A DNA stretch of 15,823 bases, from positions 1 through 15,823 of the forward strand of contig CAYGHG010000060.1 in NCBI GenBank assembly GCA_964349515.1, written 5' to 3'. A program made the translations under genes and the position numbers. Positions 13,960 through 15,823 of the stretch are shown here, one piece after another (the stretch's first letter is position 1; every line of letters starts with the position of its first letter). The notes under the pieces were generated by a model, which worked only from the letters and a program-made list of their open reading frames with translations, searched no databases and was not told the DNA's origin. The DNA is from CAYGHG01 sp964349515. Its GTDB lineage: Bacteria; Oederibacteriota; PGYV01; CAYGHG01.

Positions 13960-15072
13960 ATGGAAAAGCACCGTTTCTCTGTAACATATTCAATAGACGC
14001 AAAGGATGAGACTGAAGCCAGGCACAAAGCCTTTGATATTTGTGTGGAGCAGACCGTTGAGTTTCCTTATGAACTTATAACCGACGGATTTATCAGGGAA
14101 GAGGTGGTGGGCAGGCTTGAAACATTCAGCGGAGGCGAAAACAGGTATTACGCCGAAATCAGCTATCACGACAACACCGCCGGAAAGGAATTCACACAGT
14201 TTCTAAATGTGTTGTTCGGCAACACCAGCATAAAACCCGGAATCAGAATAGAAAAAATCAGGCTCTCGCATCATCTTTTGCTTCACTTCAAAGGCCCGCG
14301 CTTCGGGGTTCAGGGCATACGAAAAATAACAGGCGTATATCACAGGCCTCTGATTTGTTCGGCTATAAAACCTATGGGACAAACGCCTAAGGAACTGGCT
14401 GAGCTTGCTTACAAATTTACGTTGGGCTGTGTGGATATAGTAAAAGATGACCATGGCCTGAGCGACCAGCCCTTTGCGCCTTTTAAACAGAGGGTAAAAA
14501 GAGTATCCTCCGCTATAGCTCTCGCACGTAAAAAATCAGGCTCAAAAACAATCTATGCGCCGAATGTTACGGCAGATACTACTGATGAAGTCTTAAGCCG
14601 TGCGCTCTATGCGAGAAACGCAGGCGCAGGAGCCCTGCTGATATCAGGGTCGCTTACGGGGTTAGGAACCGTCAGGGCTTTAAGCCGCGACAAACGGATA
14701 AAACTGCCTGTGCTTTTTCATCCCGCTTTTATGGGGAGTTTTACTTCAACTCCGCACAGCGGTATTTCTCACTACGCCTTGTACGGACAGATAGTCAGGA
14801 TGGCAGGTGCTGACATCACAATATTCCCGAATTTCGGCGGCAGATTTTCTTTTTCCGAATATGACTGCAGGATGATAGCACAGGGCTGCCGCGACCATAT
14901 GGGGGACATCGCGCCTATTATGCCCGGCCCGGGAGGCGGGATGAGCCTTGAGACCGTGGGGCAGATGAAGGAGTTTTACGGCAATGACGCGGTGTTTTTA
15001 ATCGGCGGAGGGCTTTTTAAGAGCGGCGATGTAGAGGAAAGCTGCAGGGTGTTTAAAGAGAAAATAAAGTAA
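13960..15072 (+). CDS. RuBisCO-like protein (form IV, RLP)
   Basis: This 370-residue homologue of the RuBisCO large subunit lacks a complete carboxylase active site. N-domain signatures are EQTVEFP (30-36) and FGNTS (86-90). Barrel signatures are SAIKPMGQ (K137 matches RuBisCO K175; M139 replaces K177), DIVKDDHGLSDQPFAPF (K162 = carbamylated K201, D164 = D203, H165 replaces E204), LFHPAF (H254 = H294), ADITIFPNFGGRFSF (no H325/H327; R295 near loop-6 K334), and LIGGGL (349-351, phosphate-binding glycines). The KDDH and FPNFGGRF patterns fit the RLP groups that include photosynthetic-type RLPs and the apiose-pathway 3-oxo-isoapionate-4-phosphate enzyme (OiaX), as I recall them. It probably enolises a phosphorylated keto acid or sugar; it does not fix CO2. 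ATG 13960 follows AAGGGGTG. It is last in its gene cluster and somewhat shorter than most RLPs. Confidence 0.92.
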   Translation: MEKHRFSVTYSIDAKDETEARHKAFDICVEQTVEFPYELITDGFIREEVVGRLETFSGGENRYYAEISYHDNTAGKEFTQFLNVLFGNTSIKPGIRIEKIRLSHHLLLHFKGPRFGVQGIRKITGVYHRPLICSAIKPMGQTPKELAELAYKFTLGCVDIVKDDHGLSDQPFAPFKQRVKRVSSAIALARKKSGSKTIYAPNVTADTTDEVLSRALYARNAGAGALLISGSLTGLGTVRALSRDKRIKLPVLFHPAFMGSFTSTPHSGISHYALYGQIVRMAGADITIFPNFGGRFSFSEYDCRMIAQGCRDHMGDIAPIMPGPGGGMSLETVGQMKEFYGNDAVFLIGGGLFKSGDVEESCRVFKEKIK

Positions 15073-15099
15073 ACAAGAGATATACAGAAGTTAAGAAAA

Positions 15100-15190
15100 G
15101 ACAGAAGACAAAAGACAAAAGTTTGAAAAAGACAGAAGACAGGAGACAGAAGTGGAAAAAACTTTTTCCTTCTGTCTTTTGTCTTTTGGC
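15100..15190. repeat. 7-bp repeat array forming a long hairpin (terminator-like)
   Basis: Three tandem GACARAA units (15100-15120), a 10-base spacer, then three more (15131-15151) precede three inverted units (TTCTGTC TTTTGTC TTTTGGC, 15170-15190). The second group pairs with the inverted units around an inner GGAAAAA/TTTTTCC stem (15154-15169), giving roughly 28 pairs including G-U wobbles, one mismatch and a 2-nt bulge. It separates the RLP gene from the regulator and may terminate or protect the upstream transcript. Confidence 0.8.
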
Positions 15191-15209
15191 TTGTATTTAA
15201 CTTTTCTTC

Positions 15210-15238
15210 TTGACTTTCCACCTTTCTTCCGCTATACA
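15210..15238 (+). promoter_or_regulatory. Sigma-70-type promoter of the TetR-family gene
   Basis: The -35 is TTGACT (15210-15215), the spacer 17 bp, and the -10 TATACA (15233-15238). The start is predicted near 15245, inside the first operator palindrome, giving a leader of about 36 nt. Confidence 0.85.
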
Positions 15239-15266
15239 TAGACTGATGGTCTAGACTAATGGTCTA
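15239..15266. promoter_or_regulatory. Double palindromic operator, probable TetR-family binding site
   Basis: There are two copies of the 15-bp palindrome TAGAC-TRATG-GTCTA: 15239-15253 (centre TGATG) and 15252-15266 (centre TAATG). They share two bases, so their centres lie 13 bp apart. They begin at the base after the -10 box and cover the transcription start, an arrangement that would block initiation. From memory the arms resemble the NemR-type box (TAGACC...GGTCTA). Confidence 0.85.
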
Positions 15267-15280
15267 CAAGCGAGGTTAAA

Positions 15281-15823
15281 ATGCAGGAAATTAAGGACAC
15301 TAAAACAAGGATAGTAGAAGCGGCACAGTCTCTTTTCATGCAGAATGGCTATGATAAGACATCTGTAAACTGCATTATAGAACACCTAAAGCTCAGCAAA
15401 GGGACATTTTATCATTACTTTGAGTCAAAGGAGGCACTGCTTGACGCTGTTATAGACCTTTTCAGCGCCCGCATTATGGCTGAAATGGAGGGCATTGCAG
15501 CTTCTGAAGACAAGGCTTTGGTTAAACTTAATAAGGTCTTATCCAGAGGCAGGGATTACAAGGTGGAAAACAGGAAACTGCTTCGCATGATGCTGGCGGC
15601 GATTTACAGGCCGGAAAACATAGTGCTTAAGAATAAAATGATGACGGAAACTTTTAAGATATCAGTTCCTATGCTCGCGGAAATAATTGCACAGGGGGAA
15701 AGAGAAGGTGTTTTTAAAAGCGTCGGGGCCCAAGAAGCGGCGCTATTAATCCTCGGAATGGGCTCGATGCGAGTTTTTGTCAAATGTTGTGTATGCATAG
15801 GAGCGACACACCTCGTTAAGCTG
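15281..15823 (+). CDS. TetR/AcrR-family transcriptional regulator (3' end cut by window)
   Basis: The open frame from ATG 15281 to the window edge has 181 codons and no stop, so the gene is truncated only by the window. The usual family length (190-210) implies few residues missing. The N-terminal helix-turn-helix is canonical: KTRIVEAAQSLFMQNGYDKTSV, with LSKGTFYHYFESKEALL at 38-54. The C-terminal helical domain binds an unknown ligand. It contains three cysteines near the visible end (KCCVCIG), which may be chance. The Shine-Dalgarno GAGGT is at 15272-15276. The operator pair over its own promoter points to autorepression; the regulated targets probably lie downstream outside the window. 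It is separated from the RLP gene by the long hairpin and appears to be an independent unit. Confidence 0.93.
   Translation, partial: MQEIKDTKTRIVEAAQSLFMQNGYDKTSVNCIIEHLKLSKGTFYHYFESKEALLDAVIDLFSARIMAEMEGIAASEDKALVKLNKVLSRGRDYKVENRKLLRMMLAAIYRPENIVLKNKMMTETFKISVPMLAEIIAQGEREGVFKSVGAQEAALLILGMGSMRVFVKCCVCIGATHLVKL

Noticed and set aside
13960..15072. True RuBisCO large subunit (CO2 fixation)
   Set aside because: K177, E204 and the HIH histidines are replaced, the protein is about 100 residues too short, and there is no phosphoribulokinase or small subunit nearby.
7266..15072. Complete D-apiose degradation pathway linking the Gfo/Idh/MocA gene and the RLP
   Set aside because: The genes are in separate transcription units 5 kb apart, and no apionate lactonase, kinase or transporter gene is recognisable here.
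15100..15190. Possible CRISPR array
   Set aside because: Units are 7 bp without unique spacers of 30-40 bp, and no cas gene is present.
14976..15239. Minus-strand open frame of 87 codons over the RLP end and the repeat array
   Set aside because: Most of it is translation of the low-complexity heptamer repeats and T-rich sequence; no family resemblance.

Overview
The window looks like a chromosomal segment of an uncultivated Gram-negative bacterium. It encodes two outer-membrane beta-barrel proteins, a very large secreted modular protein with a FlgD/T9SS-like C-terminal domain, and a lipoprotein. Base composition is moderate, Shine-Dalgarno sites are mostly strong AGGAGG types, and three promoters have sigma-70 form with 17-bp spacers. 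The mix of PorV-like barrels, CarboxypepD_reg-like repeats and FlgD-like tails is common in deep-branching candidate phyla (Goldbacteria, Omnitrophica, Elusimicrobia and similar). That placement is an impression from style, not a demonstrated assignment. All 13 genes lie on the + strand. No tRNA, rRNA, insertion sequence or CRISPR array was seen.

Region 1 (27-6060) is a surface-protein operon: a 475-aa barrel, a 1203-aa repeat protein, and a 306-aa PorV/PorQ-like barrel, closed by an intrinsic terminator. Region 2 (6066-9183) has its own strong promoter and encodes a two-domain carbohydrate-binding-like lipoprotein, a Gfo/Idh/MocA oxidoreductase and a xylose-isomerase-like TIM-barrel protein. 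The lipoprotein is separated from the enzymes by a 14-bp perfect hairpin, and the unit ends at a second terminator. The set suggests uptake and oxidative breakdown of a sugar or glycoside.

Region 3 (9189-11698) starts from another strong promoter. It encodes a small two-helix membrane protein, methylenetetrahydrofolate reductase (metF) and a DUF763 protein whose start lacks a Shine-Dalgarno site. Region 4 (11737-15072) begins with a palindromic repeat. It then carries a CrcB/Fluc fluoride channel, two tandem paralogous metal-dependent amidohydrolases joined by overlapping stop/start codons, and a form IV RuBisCO-like protein (RLP) with altered RuBisCO active-site residues.

Region 5 (15073-15823) holds a large hairpin made of 7-bp repeat units, then a TetR-family regulator gene that runs off the window end. 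Its promoter abuts two overlapping copies of a 15-bp palindrome, a clear candidate autoregulatory operator.

The most promising item for novelty is the amidohydrolase-amidohydrolase-RLP cassette, which resembles no RLP neighbourhood I can name. Next are the Gfo/TIM-barrel/lipoprotein unit and the secretion-like surface triad.
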